Positions 1 through 9,232 of a DNA stretch of 64,000 nt are shown one piece after another. Each line of letters starts with the position of its first letter. Positions within the stretch are counted from its first letter, which is position 1. The position numbers and the translations under genes are program-made. The stretch is taken from positions 12,122,708-12,186,707 of the forward strand of contig OW388304.1 of the NCBI GenBank assembly GCA_936450465.1, in the 5' to 3' direction. Source of the stretch: Gibbula magus. Lineage: Eukaryota > Mollusca > Gastropoda > Trochida > Trochidae. Under the pieces are notes generated by a model that was given only the letters and a program-made list of their open reading frames with translations, ran no database searches and was not told the origin of the DNA.

Positions 1-751
1 TACAATAATTTCTATAATACAGTAAATACGGTAGGACGCATTTACTTTAAATATGGTAATAAGTTATTGAGCCGAATGCTGACGGACCTCTCATTTTTAT
101 ACATGAAGAATAAATCTAAGTAACATATGTGAGAACTTGGCTGATCTTATTGCTAGCAGACATTTGTATATAATTCACTCATGGTGTTCGATATAAATGG
201 AATGCTCACATAATATAATCATTTGACACTAGTTTTGTACATAGTTAGGACTAAGTGATAGACATAGCTAAGGATGATGGTAAATATACATAGGTAAAAA
301 CAAATCTAGTGATGAATAATTGTTACACACAGTTCAAGTAACAAGCAGTATTTACATTTGATAATACAGTTACAATTTAGACATAAACAAAGTAATATAA
401 CATAGTTTACCTGAACACAGATGAGGGTCGAGATGTGAATGTATTTGCAGTGAATCAAGATATGATTTCCACATGCTACTCTCGCTTTATATACACTCAC
501 ATTCGGTAACCCAAACGTGTCATAGTAATTAATCTTATTCAAATATGTAATACTGAAACATTCGATGTCGCCATAAGCTCATTCATTGCTAAGTTTACCG
601 AATCTTACTTAATAACGATACTAAATCTCAGTTGCTTGGAGTGCACATTGCCTGAGGCAGCTAATGAACAGTTGGGTATATCAGCGTTACATCATGCGTG
701 GTCAGCTTGTAAATAATATTGCAATATAGGGGGAGATTTCTATCTATGACA
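1..751 (-). repeat. 3' LTR of the Gypsy element, cut by the window edge
   Basis: This matches 7,484-8,234 at a constant offset of 7,483. The match stops exactly at 751/8,234, after which the two copies are unrelated. The minus-strand LTR starts TGTCATAGATAG, the usual TG start. About 300 bases of its far end should lie before position 1, judging from the 5' copy. Short open frames inside it (such as 306-542) recur identically in the other LTR and are not genes. Confidence 0.95.
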
Positions 752-765
752 ATACCCCTCCGCTT
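752..765 (-). other. Polypurine tract (plus-strand primer) of the Gypsy element
   Basis: The minus strand reads AAGCGGAGGGGTAT directly before the TG of the 3' LTR. A purine-rich tract at this place primes second-strand synthesis in LTR elements. The position and composition fit; function is inferred from family knowledge. Confidence 0.75.
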
Positions 766-1191
766 GGGAACTTTCGACCGCGAAAGCCAAAAACAATTCA
801 CACATGAAAATGTACATAATCAAACAGTTTACAATCATCTGGGTCAAGATCCAGGAGATGGAAACATTAAATAACATTGTTGAAAATGGAAGTGAAAAAC
901 ATAAAGGTAGCAAAGCTTTACCTACGGAGTAATTGCTCAGAACGGAGAAGTTGTAGGGTTACTTGAGGAAGATGCAAGAAATATATGGTTCCAGAAGGTA
1001 GGAGAAGTTGAAGAGTATACGAGAAGAGAACAATCATCAGTATGTTAGTCAAAGACCGGTTGGTTTGGGTGAGGATGTGATCAGCATCCCCGAGCACTTT
1101 TAGACACAGGTTAACCTGTATGTCTTTCAGTAACTCCAATGAAAGTTGTTTCTCAAGATTAGAGTAAATAGTATGAACTGTAGTAGGAATG

Positions 1192-4100
1192 TTAATAGAA
1201 GTATTTGGGTGTTTGTTGTCGTTTGCGACGTTTGCCTGAATTTGTTTTCCTGATGTGGAAGTCTGCTTTGAGACCTGGACCTACATTCTGTTCTGGTTCC
1301 CAACTTGGTGTAGGGAAATGAAGCCATTTGAGAAGATAATGTCTTACTCCATTTATGAGTTTTGACCTAAGAACCTTTTCTACAGGATAAGCTTCTTTAG
1401 AGGGTTCTGGTGCAGATGGTGCATTACGTACAGAAGATGATGTGCTGGGTGCTGGTTGTGCCGTTTGTGCAGGTGGAGCAGTTTGTGCGCTCGTAGGTTT
1501 TTGTGCAGCAGTTGTGCTGGTTGAATAGTGAGCGTTGGTTGAGCTCGTAGAAGGGTGAGCAGAAGAAGTGCTCTTTGGCTTAGTAGAAGTTAAGCCTGAT
1601 TGCTGATTGCAATCATCAGTTGAAGATGATGTAGGATCACCATCCGTTGCGCTGGAACGAGGTGAAGAATTGCAGTCAGGGTGCTGACTGGTAGAATTGG
1701 AAGCAGGCGCTGATGCTGCTGTACCAGAGGTGTCTGGTTGTGGTTCTGGTGGCTGTTTATCAGCTCTAAGAACCACCAACTTTAGGCGATTTGCATGTAC
1801 AGGAGATTTGTGTTCAGCGTCGTCTGAACATCTCCGAATCTTGTAGGTGTAGTTTGGTCCAATGGAGGTGATGTAGTATGGACCTTTCCATGGTTGTGCC
1901 AACTTAGGTGAAAGACCTGTGCCTATTGCTGTGTTGTGAAGGTAGACATGCTGGCCAACCGTAAAAGATGGTTCTTTGGATTTGATGTCTTTGTGCTCTT
2001 TGTGAATTTCTTGACTGACTTCCATGTTATCCCGAGCAATTGCTTTTACCACTTTGAGATTATCAATCAGAGTCTTCAAATGCATCTCGGCATCTTTACC
2101 TAAAGATGGTTTAGGCAACAAGGAGGTATCAAATGGAAGATGCATTTCTTTTCCAAACATCAGAAAGTGAGGTGAAAAACCAGTTGATTGACAGGGAACA
2201 TTCCTCATGGCCATCAGAATACAGGGTAGAATATCAGCCCAGTTTTTCTGGTCTGGTTGACAATAGGACTTTAGAGCCTGAGCGATTGTTGCATTTCGCC
2301 TTTCAACCATTCCATTGCATTGAGCATGATATGAGCTGGTATGAAGATGCTTGACTTCCAAGATTTCACAGATAGCATTGACCAACTTCGATGTGAATTG
2401 GCGACCTCTATCTGTTAAAAGCGATCTTGGGGCACCATACCTAGAAAAGATCTCATTAAAGAGTATCTTTGCTACTTCAGTTGCTTCTTGGGTCTTCATA
2501 GGGAAGGCTTCAATCCAGCGGGAGAATGAATCTACTGCTACAAGAATATATTTGTAGCCCTCATTGGTTTTAGGAAGCGGACCAAGTATGTCAACATGAA
2601 GTCTTGAAAATGTATCTTCAATAGGCAAGGGAACCAATGGCGCTGGCTTGGAATGGGTGGGCCTCTTGGAACGCTGACAAACATCGCAGGACTTGACATA
2701 GTCTTCAATGTCCTGGTACAACCCTGGCCAATAGTACTTTGCCATGATGGATTGGCGAGTGGCGTCACGGCCGAAGTGACATCCGCCTGCTTTGGAATCA
2801 TGGTAAGCGTACAGCAAGTCTTTTCTGTCTTTAGTGGGAACTGCCAACTGTGTTATCATTGGAACACGGTTTCCTTTATTACCTCGGTGTTTGGGCTGAA
2901 AGAAGTGATATAGAACACCGTCCTTAAGGTCATATTCTTGGGAACGCCCTTGAAGACCTTTGACTTGAGCAGGAGTGTAGTCTGGTGGAATTTCATCTTT
3001 CTCAATGAAATCAATGATGGGTTTCAAGTCTGTTGATTTTCTCTGTCTCTCAGCAAGGTCATTGTCGTTGATGTCTGTATCTACAGCATTGACGAAGGGA
3101 CCAGGAGATGCTGTCTCCCTGAGATAGACAAAGTCAACTTGAAGTGGTTCAGATTCTGCTGAAGAATCTGGTAGAATGTCAGTTGTGTACTGATCTGAAG
3201 ATGATGTGTCATCTGATGCTTGATGAGTAGATTCATCAGAAGTAACAGAGGCTACTACTTCTGTACGTTGCTCTGCCGGAAATGAAGAAGTACTGATAGA
3301 AGAAATGACAGGTGGAGAAGGAAAGTCATCTGTGATTGGTACAGAAGTAAGAGGTGGGTAGGACATTCTAGATAGTGCATCAGCATTTGTGTTTGACTTG
3401 CCGGGTCGATGTTCAATATCAAAGTCATACTCCTGAAGCATCAAAGACCATCTGGCAAGACGACCTGTCTCGGCCTTGATGTTCTTGAGCCATTTGAGTG
3501 CACTGTGGTCAGTGTAGACTTTGAACTTCCTGGAGGCAAGATAAACGCGGAAGGTGCGGATTCCTTCAAGAACTGCCAAGCATTCTAGCTGAGTGATTCC
3601 CCATTTCTTTTCTGAAGCATGAAGGGCACGACCTCCATAACAGATGACATGTTCTTTTCCTGATGAGTCCTTTTGACCAAGAATGTAGCCAATAGCTGAT
3701 GAAGAAGCATCGGTGGTCAAGATGTAAGGTTTTTCAGGATCAGGATAGGCAAGAATAGGAGCTGAAGTTAATGCTTCTTTAAGCTTAACAAAAGATGATT
3801 GATATGATGGAGTCCAATGAAAAGGGGTGTCCTTTTGAAGAAGATTGTAAAGGGGTGAAGCAAGTTTGGAGAAGCTTGGTACAAATTTTCGGTAATAGCA
3901 AGCTAGGCCTAAAAAGTGACGAATGTCATGAATATTTTTAGGTTGTGGAATTTTGTTAACAATTTCAATTTTGGCTTGATCGACTTCAATGCCATCTTTG
4001 CTGAAAACATGTCCAAGATATGTGACTTTTCTGGCTGCGAATTTACACTTACTTGGTTTCAGGGTAAGACCTGCTTCTTTAAGTTTTGCAAAGACACATT

Positions 4101-4440
4101 TAAGATGATGAAGATGTTCTTTGAAATTTTTGGAATAGACTATGATGTCATCTACATAGACCAAAATGAACTTCCAATTCATTTCTTGAAGAGCTCTAGA
4201 AATTGTTTGTTGAAATGCTGCTGGTGCATTTTTAAGACCAAAAGGAAGACGGTTGAATTCAAAGATGCCTTGCTGCGTAATGAACGCAGATTTATGCTTA
4301 GTTTCTGGATGAAGTGGTATCTGCCAAAATCCACTAGCACAATCTAGGACTGAAAAAATTTTGCTGTGTTTTTCACCAATGGCATCAATTACATCATCAA
4401 AACGAGGAAGAGGAAAAAAATACTGGCTTCGTAACAGCAT
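1192..4440 (-). CDS. pol: Gypsy pol, 3' part: reverse transcriptase, RNase H, integrase, chromodomain
   Basis: An open frame of about 1,080 residues that copies the RNA to DNA and inserts it. Residues 8-100 hold RT blocks, including LPFGLKNAPAAFQ and the catalytic YVDD at 95-98. RNase H runs from about 240 (TDASSSA) through TDHSALKWL near 310. The linker at 360-470 is Ser/Thr-rich. Integrase has an HHCC finger (H547, H555, C585, C588) and a D617-D676-E712 core with exact D-35-E spacing, followed by a GPY/F-type module (KGPYYI). A Ser/Thr/Pro-rich stretch leads to a chromodomain at about 1,018-1,065 (1,246-1,390) with YLLKW and SWEPE, then a basic tail KRRKRQ. The real start lies in the preceding frame: the first seven or so residues are out-of-frame reading before a one-base discrepancy in the run at 4,414-4,420. 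Confidence 0.95.
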   Translation of the reverse strand: MLLRSQYFFPLPRFDDVIDAIGEKHSKIFSVLDCASGFWQIPLHPETKHKSAFITQQGIFEFNRLPFGLKNAPAAFQQTISRALQEMNWKFILVYVDDIIVYSKNFKEHLHHLKCVFAKLKEAGLTLKPSKCKFAARKVTYLGHVFSKDGIEVDQAKIEIVNKIPQPKNIHDIRHFLGLACYYRKFVPSFSKLASPLYNLLQKDTPFHWTPSYQSSFVKLKEALTSAPILAYPDPEKPYILTTDASSSAIGYILGQKDSSGKEHVICYGGRALHASEKKWGITQLECLAVLEGIRTFRVYLASRKFKVYTDHSALKWLKNIKAETGRLARWSLMLQEYDFDIEHRPGKSNTNADALSRMSYPPLTSVPITDDFPSPPVISSISTSSFPAEQRTEVVASVTSDESTHQASDDTSSSDQYTTDILPDSSAESEPLQVDFVYLRETASPGPFVNAVDTDINDNDLAERQRKSTDLKPIIDFIEKDEIPPDYTPAQVKGLQGRSQEYDLKDGVLYHFFQPKHRGNKGNRVPMITQLAVPTKDRKDLLYAYHDSKAGGCHFGRDATRQSIMAKYYWPGLYQDIEDYVKSCDVCQRSKRPTHSKPAPLVPLPIEDTFSRLHVDILGPLPKTNEGYKYILVAVDSFSRWIEAFPMKTQEATEVAKILFNEIFSRYGAPRSLLTDRGRQFTSKLVNAICEILEVKHLHTSSYHAQCNGMVERRNATIAQALKSYCQPDQKNWADILPCILMAMRNVPCQSTGFSPHFLMFGKEMHLPFDTSLLPKPSLGKDAEMHLKTLIDNLKVVKAIARDNMEVSQEIHKEHKDIKSKEPSFTVGQHVYLHNTAIGTGLSPKLAQPWKGPYYITSIGPNYTYKIRRCSDDAEHKSPVHANRLKLVVLRADKQPPEPQPDTSGTAASAPASNSTSQHPDCNSSPRSSATDGDPTSSSTDDCNQQSGLTSTKPKSTSSAHPSTSSTNAHYSTSTTAAQKPTSAQTAPPAQTAQPAPSTSSSVRNAPSAPEPSKEAYPVEKVLRSKLINGVRHYLLKWLHFPTPSWEPEQNVGPGLKADFHIRKTNSGKRRKRQQTPKYFY

Positions 4441-5692
4441 TGAGCCTTCTATAATCTACGGCAAAACGATAAGTACCATCAGATTTCTTTACCATTACAA
4501 CTGGCGATTGCCATTCTGATGAACTAGGTTCGATTATACCTGCGTCTAACATTTTCTGAACTTGTTTAGCACATTCTTGCTTAACCTCTGGAGATTGACG
4601 ATAGAAGGTTCGTCTGATAGGAGAAACATCTTCAGTTTGTATAAGATGTTCATGAAAATGAGTACGACCTAACTGTGACCAATCTTGTGCAAACACTGAC
4701 TGTTGAGAACGAAGGAAGCACTCTAGTTGAAGTTTTTGTTCTTCAGTTAAATCAGAATCACTAAGATTGAAGGATAGAGTGTCCGACGAATCAGTGGTAG
4801 GTGCAGAAACAGAATTGATCTGAGTTGAAGGCTGAGGCTCAGAAACTAGAGATATGATAGAATCAAGATCAACTTGAGAAGCAGAAGCAACGATTTGTCG
4901 ACAGCTGAGTGTGACAGGAGAATCTGAAGGATTGAGAAATCGCATGCAAGCTTTACCTTTTGTGTTCTGTATGAGACACTTGGCGCCTTGTAGATTCAGC
5001 ACGTCGAGGCCAGGTAAGGGCTCAAGTATAACAATCTCATGTGAGGAACATCTGGAAAGCTTGACTGGGACATCTGCTTCAGAGTGAGCTGGGATGATGA
5101 CTGTTTTGCGTGGTCTGGCGAGACCAACATTGGTCTCCACAAATGACACAGAGTGCAAACCTGCGTGAAGGGTGAGTGTCTTGGAAACAAAATCAATATT
5201 AGCTTGGTTAGTTTCAAAGAAATCCATGCCAAGGATTATGGTATGATGTAGGGAAGAGAAGACATGGAATTTCTGAGAGTAGTTAATATTGTTAATCTTA
5301 ACAACTATTGTGACAGTGCCAAGAACGGAGTGTCGTTCACCTCCCACTCCGATGACTTCAGTTAAGGGAGATCTTTGATAACAATTTTCAGAAATGCCAA
5401 TTTTTCTAAGGAATTTTGAATGAATACAAGAAATTCCGGCACCCGTGTCCACTAACGCTGTGGTCTTAATGCCGTTTAATTTCAAAGAAATAGTGTTTTT
5501 CGTGAGTAGGGTTGAAGCCGATGCAATGTAGACTGGTTCATGTTGTGTAGGAATAGCATTAGAGGAGGAAGAATCAGATGGAACAGCTGGATAGATAGCA
5601 CTTGGTTGAGGAGTAGATGCAGAAGAGACATGTGCTTGTGCAAGTCCTGGCCTGACCCCCGGTGTTGGAACCTGAGAGACAGGCGCGAGTCC
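4397..5692 (-). CDS. pol: Gypsy pol, 5' part: aspartic protease and N-terminal reverse transcriptase
   Basis: This frame is the same as gag and is open directly after the gag stop at 5,693-5,695, so it needs no own start; the nearest downstream start-like codon (5,483-5,485) is TTG. It begins with a Ser/Pro/Thr-rich spacer of about 70 residues. Protease follows with the catalytic ALVDTGAG and the ILGMDFF flap-side motif about 75 residues later. An acidic/Ser linker leads to the RT N-terminus, with GIIEPSSSEWQSPVVMVKK and FAVDYRRLN. The frame then runs into a stop at 4,397 because a 7-base A run (4,414-4,420, plus strand) throws the RT out of frame; RT continues in the neighbouring frame. The break is a mutation, an assembly error in a homopolymer, or less likely a programmed shift. 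Confidence 0.92.
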   Translation of the reverse strand, partial: GLAPVSQVPTPGVRPGLAQAHVSSASTPQPSAIYPAVPSDSSSSNAIPTQHEPVYIASASTLLTKNTISLKLNGIKTTALVDTGAGISCIHSKFLRKIGISENCYQRSPLTEVIGVGGERHSVLGTVTIVVKINNINYSQKFHVFSSLHHTIILGMDFFETNQANIDFVSKTLTLHAGLHSVSFVETNVGLARPRKTVIIPAHSEADVPVKLSRCSSHEIVILEPLPGLDVLNLQGAKCLIQNTKGKACMRFLNPSDSPVTLSCRQIVASASQVDLDSIISLVSEPQPSTQINSVSAPTTDSSDTLSFNLSDSDLTEEQKLQLECFLRSQQSVFAQDWSQLGRTHFHEHLIQTEDVSPIRRTFYRQSPEVKQECAKQVQKMLDAGIIEPSSSEWQSPVVMVKKSDGTYRFAVDYRRLNAVTKPVFFSSSSF

Positions 5693-6994
5693 CTATTGTG
5701 AGTGACCTCGCGCCAGAAAGGCATTGACACATAAAGAGTGAGGATGTCCAGTCTTATTGCAGTATGTGCAGAGAGTGTTGCGATGTGGGCAGTATTTGCG
5801 ATTTGAGCAGTGCCCGCCACATCCTGCACATCTACGAGGAGGTTGTGACTGGGGAGGAGGATTGTAAGAGGGAGGATGAGGGAAGGATGATTGAGGAGGG
5901 TAGTTAGGGTAAGAAGATGCTTGTGGATGTGGAGGAAAGGATGGTTGCTGTGGATGATAGTAAGGATTGTGAGAAGGGTATTCTTGTTGAAAAGAAGGTT
6001 GGTTAGTTGGGGTTTGATATGAGTATGGTGTATGAGCATGAGGAGGTAGAGAAGGTGAATAGGTATGACTATTCTGAGCACAGTTTTGGGCGGGTGAATT
6101 TTTGAAATGGTGATTGTTTTGATAAGATTTTGTTTTATGCTGAGGCCTGCGGTCTGAATGATTATTGAAACTGAGGGATGCGACCTCAGCATTGGTACTT
6201 AATAATTTTTCCATTAACATTGTTAAATTTTTAACATCCTGTGCCACATTAATGTCTGTATTTTTTGCTGATGGCTGAGAAGATTCAGCCAATTTAGCCT
6301 GTTGCTGAACCTCTCTCATAGTCTTGGGTTGCTGCAACTGCACCCATTGCTTAATTTCAGGCAGCAGTCCGTTAATTGTGATGGCCACAAGAAGGTTCTC
6401 TGGGATGTCCTTGCTGTAGGACCCTTCTTGTACCCTATTAAGGTAGGCCGTCACAGTCTCAGCGGGCTGCTGTTTGATGTTTAAAACTGACAGGTCCGTT
6501 TGCAGGTCCTGCCCAAATTGCTCTTGAAAGGCTACCTTGATGTTAGCCCATGTGGTCCGTGTTGCTGCAGGTAGATGCCTGTGCCACTGCTTGGCTGGGC
6601 CTTCCAAGTAGAAGGGTAGGATTAAACATGCCCTGTCATTTGTATGTTTTGACAGTTCGAGCCATGCCTCAAAATCTGTCCACCAAGCTGGGCCGTCTTG
6701 TGATCCACTGAACTTGGGTAGGTGAAGGGATGTCATGGCTGGCTCAACAGATGGGTTATTATGTTGGGGAAGTTGTTGTATCTGCTGATGATGTCCTGAG
6801 GTAGAGGGCTGCTCTACAACGTCAATGTGTTGATCAGGAGATGAAGCAGATGAAGGTTGAGATGACACACTGGTGTTGTCAGGAGATGATATAGTGAAGG
6901 TACTGAAACCCCCTATTGGATGTTGTTGTAAGGGCTTGCTTGAAAACCGTAGCTTGTCCCGGTAGTTGGTTGGGGTTGCTCCTCCAGTCGGCAT
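5693..6994 (-). CDS. gag: Gypsy Gag (capsid/nucleocapsid) polyprotein
   Basis: A frame of 433 codons with a true ATG at 6,992-6,994; an in-frame TGA lies a short way upstream, which supports this start. The N-terminus is Ser/Gln-rich. Residues about 88-240 form a retrotransposon Gag capsid domain (WWTDFEAWLEL, AKQWHRHL, TTWANIKVAFQEQFG). Residues about 300-388 are Pro/Tyr/His-rich. A Cys/His cluster at 389-408 precedes a CCHC zinc knuckle, CTYCNKTGHPHSLC (409-422), which would bind the genomic RNA. The frame ends CAA-TAG-GGA, and the same frame stays open straight into protease. That arrangement resembles gammaretroviral gag-pol, where UAG is read through at low frequency to set the Gag:Pol ratio; readthrough here is inferred. 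Confidence 0.93.
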   Translation of the reverse strand: MPTGGATPTNYRDKLRFSSKPLQQHPIGGFSTFTISSPDNTSVSSQPSSASSPDQHIDVVEQPSTSGHHQQIQQLPQHNNPSVEPAMTSLHLPKFSGSQDGPAWWTDFEAWLELSKHTNDRACLILPFYLEGPAKQWHRHLPAATRTTWANIKVAFQEQFGQDLQTDLSVLNIKQQPAETVTAYLNRVQEGSYSKDIPENLLVAITINGLLPEIKQWVQLQQPKTMREVQQQAKLAESSQPSAKNTDINVAQDVKNLTMLMEKLLSTNAEVASLSFNNHSDRRPQHKTKSYQNNHHFKNSPAQNCAQNSHTYSPSLPPHAHTPYSYQTPTNQPSFQQEYPSHNPYYHPQQPSFPPHPQASSYPNYPPQSSFPHPPSYNPPPQSQPPRRCAGCGGHCSNRKYCPHRNTLCTYCNKTGHPHSLCVNAFLARGHSQ

Positions 6995-7164
6995 CAGTGC
7001 GTCTGGGTCGACGTTCTCCAGCCACCTTTCATCGAGTCGTTGTCATCGTTTTGGTGTCGACAACGTCGATGATTTTATCACGTTGAAGTGACGTGGTTTG
7101 TAGGAGTTTTATGTTGACAGTTAATCGGGGAAATTAGCAGTCACACGGTCGAGCACACTGATTT

Positions 7165-7180
7165 GCTGGAGGATGCCCCA
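7165..7180 (-). other. Possible primer-binding site of the Gypsy element
   Basis: The minus strand reads TGGGGCATCCTCCAGC just downstream of the probable 5' LTR end. A TGG start is expected where the CCA end of a tRNA primer anneals. I cannot name the tRNA, and the inner LTR boundary is not sharply defined because the matching part of the other LTR is outside the window. Confidence 0.4.
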
Positions 7181-8234
7181 AAGATAACCTGAACACAGAT
7201 GAGGGTCGAGATGTGAATGTATTTGCAGTGAATCAAGATATCTGTATTATACAATTTCAAATAATACATTACAATTACAATAATAAGTTAAGATAATACA
7301 CAGTAAAGTATAAGTCATATAATATAACATTTCTAAATGGTTGATATGGTAAAATTACAATAACAGTAATTATAACAGTTTATACAGTAAATACGGTAGG
7401 ACGCATTTACTTTAAATACGGTAATACAATAATTTCTATGATACAGTTAATACAGTAGGACGCATTTACTTTAAATACGGTAATACAATAATTTCTATAA
7501 TACAGTAAATACGGTAGGACGCATTTACTTTAAATATGGTAATAAGTTATTGAGCCGAATGCTGACGGACCTCTCATTTTTATACATGAAGAATAAATCT
7601 AAGTAACATATGTGAGAACTTGGCTGATCTTATTGCTAGCAGACATTTGTATATAATTCACTCATGGTGTTCGATATAAATGGAATGCTCACATAATATA
7701 ATCATTTGACACTAGTTTTGTACATAGTTAGGACTAAGTGATAGACATAGCTAAGGATGATGGTAAATATACATAGGTAAAAACAAATCTAGTGATGAAT
7801 AATTGTTACACACAGTTCAAGTAACAAGCAGTATTTACATTTGATAATACAGTTACAATTTAGACATAAACAAAGTAATATAACATAGTTTACCTGAACA
7901 CAGATGAGGGTCGAGATGTGAATGTATTTGCAGTGAATCAAGATATGATTTCCACATGCTACTCTCGCTTTATATACACTCACATTCGGTAACCCAAACG
8001 TGTCATAGTAATTAATCTTATTCAAATATGTAATACTGAAACATTCGATGTCGCCATAAGCTCATTCATTGCTAAGTTTACCGAATCTTACTTAATAACG
8101 ATACTAAATCTCAGTTGCTTGGAGTGCACATTGCCTGAGGCAGCTAATGAACAGTTGGGTATATCAGCGTTACATCATGCGTGGTCAGCTTGTAAATAAT
8201 ATTGCAATATAGGGGGAGATTTCTATCTATGACA
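7181..8234 (-). repeat. 5' LTR of the Gypsy element
   Basis: The outer end is fixed at 8,234 by the loss of identity with the 3' LTR. The inner end is estimated at about 7,181, next to the candidate primer-binding site, giving an LTR of about 1.05 kb. It contains a 55-bp direct repeat (7,188-7,242 and 7,893-7,947) and a 59-60 bp tandem array. No coding sequence is expected. Confidence 0.8.
7382..7540. repeat. 59-60 bp tandem repeat inside the LTR
   Basis: Nearly three copies of a unit containing GGACGCATTTACTTTAAATA start near 7,382, 7,442 and 7,502, with a few substitutions. The same array is cut by the window start in the other LTR, where only the last copy is visible. Confidence 0.9.
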
Positions 8235-8864
8235 TACTTGTTATCATTAGACGCAGACCATACACAATTACATCCATCAGAAAGATGTAACCCTAGCATA
8301 CAGAGCCTGTGGTTGTGTTCATACAAATACAGGAACAGTTCCAAAATTCTATCTCAACATATTTTGTCCACAAATGCGTAAGTAGGTAAGCGGAGAAAGC
8401 ACATGTATTTTGTTGGACAGTTCCGAGACGAGTTCTGTGTCTGCAGGATGCTGTTTTTGCATACGTTAATTTGTTATTTATGATTTCCATGTTCATTACC
8501 AATATTTCGGCAGGCACATTGGTAATTCAGTTGTGCTTTTGGTTATTATAAGAAGGTAACTGTATTCTAAATGTGACATTAATGGTTTTGATGGAGAGCC
8601 AACACCCTATATTTAATGAGTAGGCTATGTTAACGAACATTGTCTCTGATATTAATTGGTGAATTTACTATAACATGTGTTATTTGAAAGTAATACTTTG
8701 ATATTATTAAGTGGTTTGACTGATGACTGATGACAGTGTGTTTATACTGTTGTATTTTAAGCAAAATGTGCCTTGAGAAGAGTATGTTTCGGCTGTATTT
8801 GATATGAATACTGAATTATCAGCCCGTTATCAGACTCTGTCCGTTTCTGGTGTGAAGGGGATGT
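8235..8864. other. Intergenic stretch without recognised features
   Basis: AT-rich sequence between the retrotransposon edge and the first block of the tandem duplication. The short open frames (8,144-8,517, minus) look like chance frames with no domain. Confidence 0.6.
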
Positions 8865-9006
8865 TTTAGGGGAGATAGCAAGAATTCTTGGTTAGGAATT
8901 GTAAATAGATTGCCCCTTGTTTTGTCATTTATATTTATCCGTCTGGGATATGATTGTAGAATTGCTCTGTTTTCGTCTTCAGCAGTGCAGTCTCCTCATA
9001 ATCGAT

Positions 9007-9232
9007 ACCAATATAACATTTTCCGAGCAACACTGCCTAAGACATTGTAAGATATTGAGACAGATTCTGATTAAAACATATGAAGTATTCAAATTGTATA
9101 AGGATGATACTTACATGTAGTACCAATATAACATTATCCGAGGAACACTGTCTAACACATTGTAAGAAATTGGGACAAATTCGGATTAAAAAATTTGAAG
9201 TTTTCAAATTGTATGGGATGATTATTACATGT
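9007..9232. repeat. 113-bp tandem duplication
   Basis: Two adjacent copies (9,007-9,119 and 9,120-9,232), both starting near ACCAATATAACATT and ending in TTACATGTA, differ by several substitutions. Copy B of the large duplication has only one related unit near 24,670, so this local doubling probably followed the large duplication. Confidence 0.85.

Larger units (their letters stand above)
1..8234 (-). mobile_element. Ty3/Gypsy-type LTR retrotransposon with C-terminal chromodomain
   Basis: Complete internal region of a minus-strand LTR retrotransposon. In element order: 5' LTR (about 7,181-8,234), a probable primer-binding site, gag (5,693-6,994), protease and start of reverse transcriptase (4,397-5,692), rest of RT, RNase H, integrase and chromodomain (1,192-4,440), polypurine tract (752-765), and 3' LTR (751 down past position 1). 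Positions 1-751 and 7,484-8,234 match base for base wherever I compared them, which implies recent insertion. The LTR begins TGTCATAG on the minus strand. The order PR-RT-RH-IN places it in Ty3/Gypsy (Metaviridae), and the chromodomain suggests a chromovirus-like lineage. The 5-base flank after 8,234 is TACTT; the other flank is outside the window, so the target-site duplication cannot be tested. Confidence 0.96.

Noticed and set aside
306..542. 78-residue open frame, identical to 7,789-8,025
   Set aside because: Both lie inside the two LTR copies; identity follows from the LTRs and there is no domain.
4397..4440. Programmed ribosomal frameshift in RT
   Set aside because: It lies inside the RT domain and not between genes, where regulation would make sense; a homopolymer length change explains it more simply.
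5482..6192. 236-residue open frame overlapping gag on the same strand
   Set aside because: It is a shifted reading of the Pro/His-rich gag region; the zinc knuckle and capsid motifs are in the other frame.
8917..9120. Open frames in copy A near 8,917 and 9,435
   Set aside because: The frames are not kept in copy B, and the composition matches non-coding AT-rich DNA.
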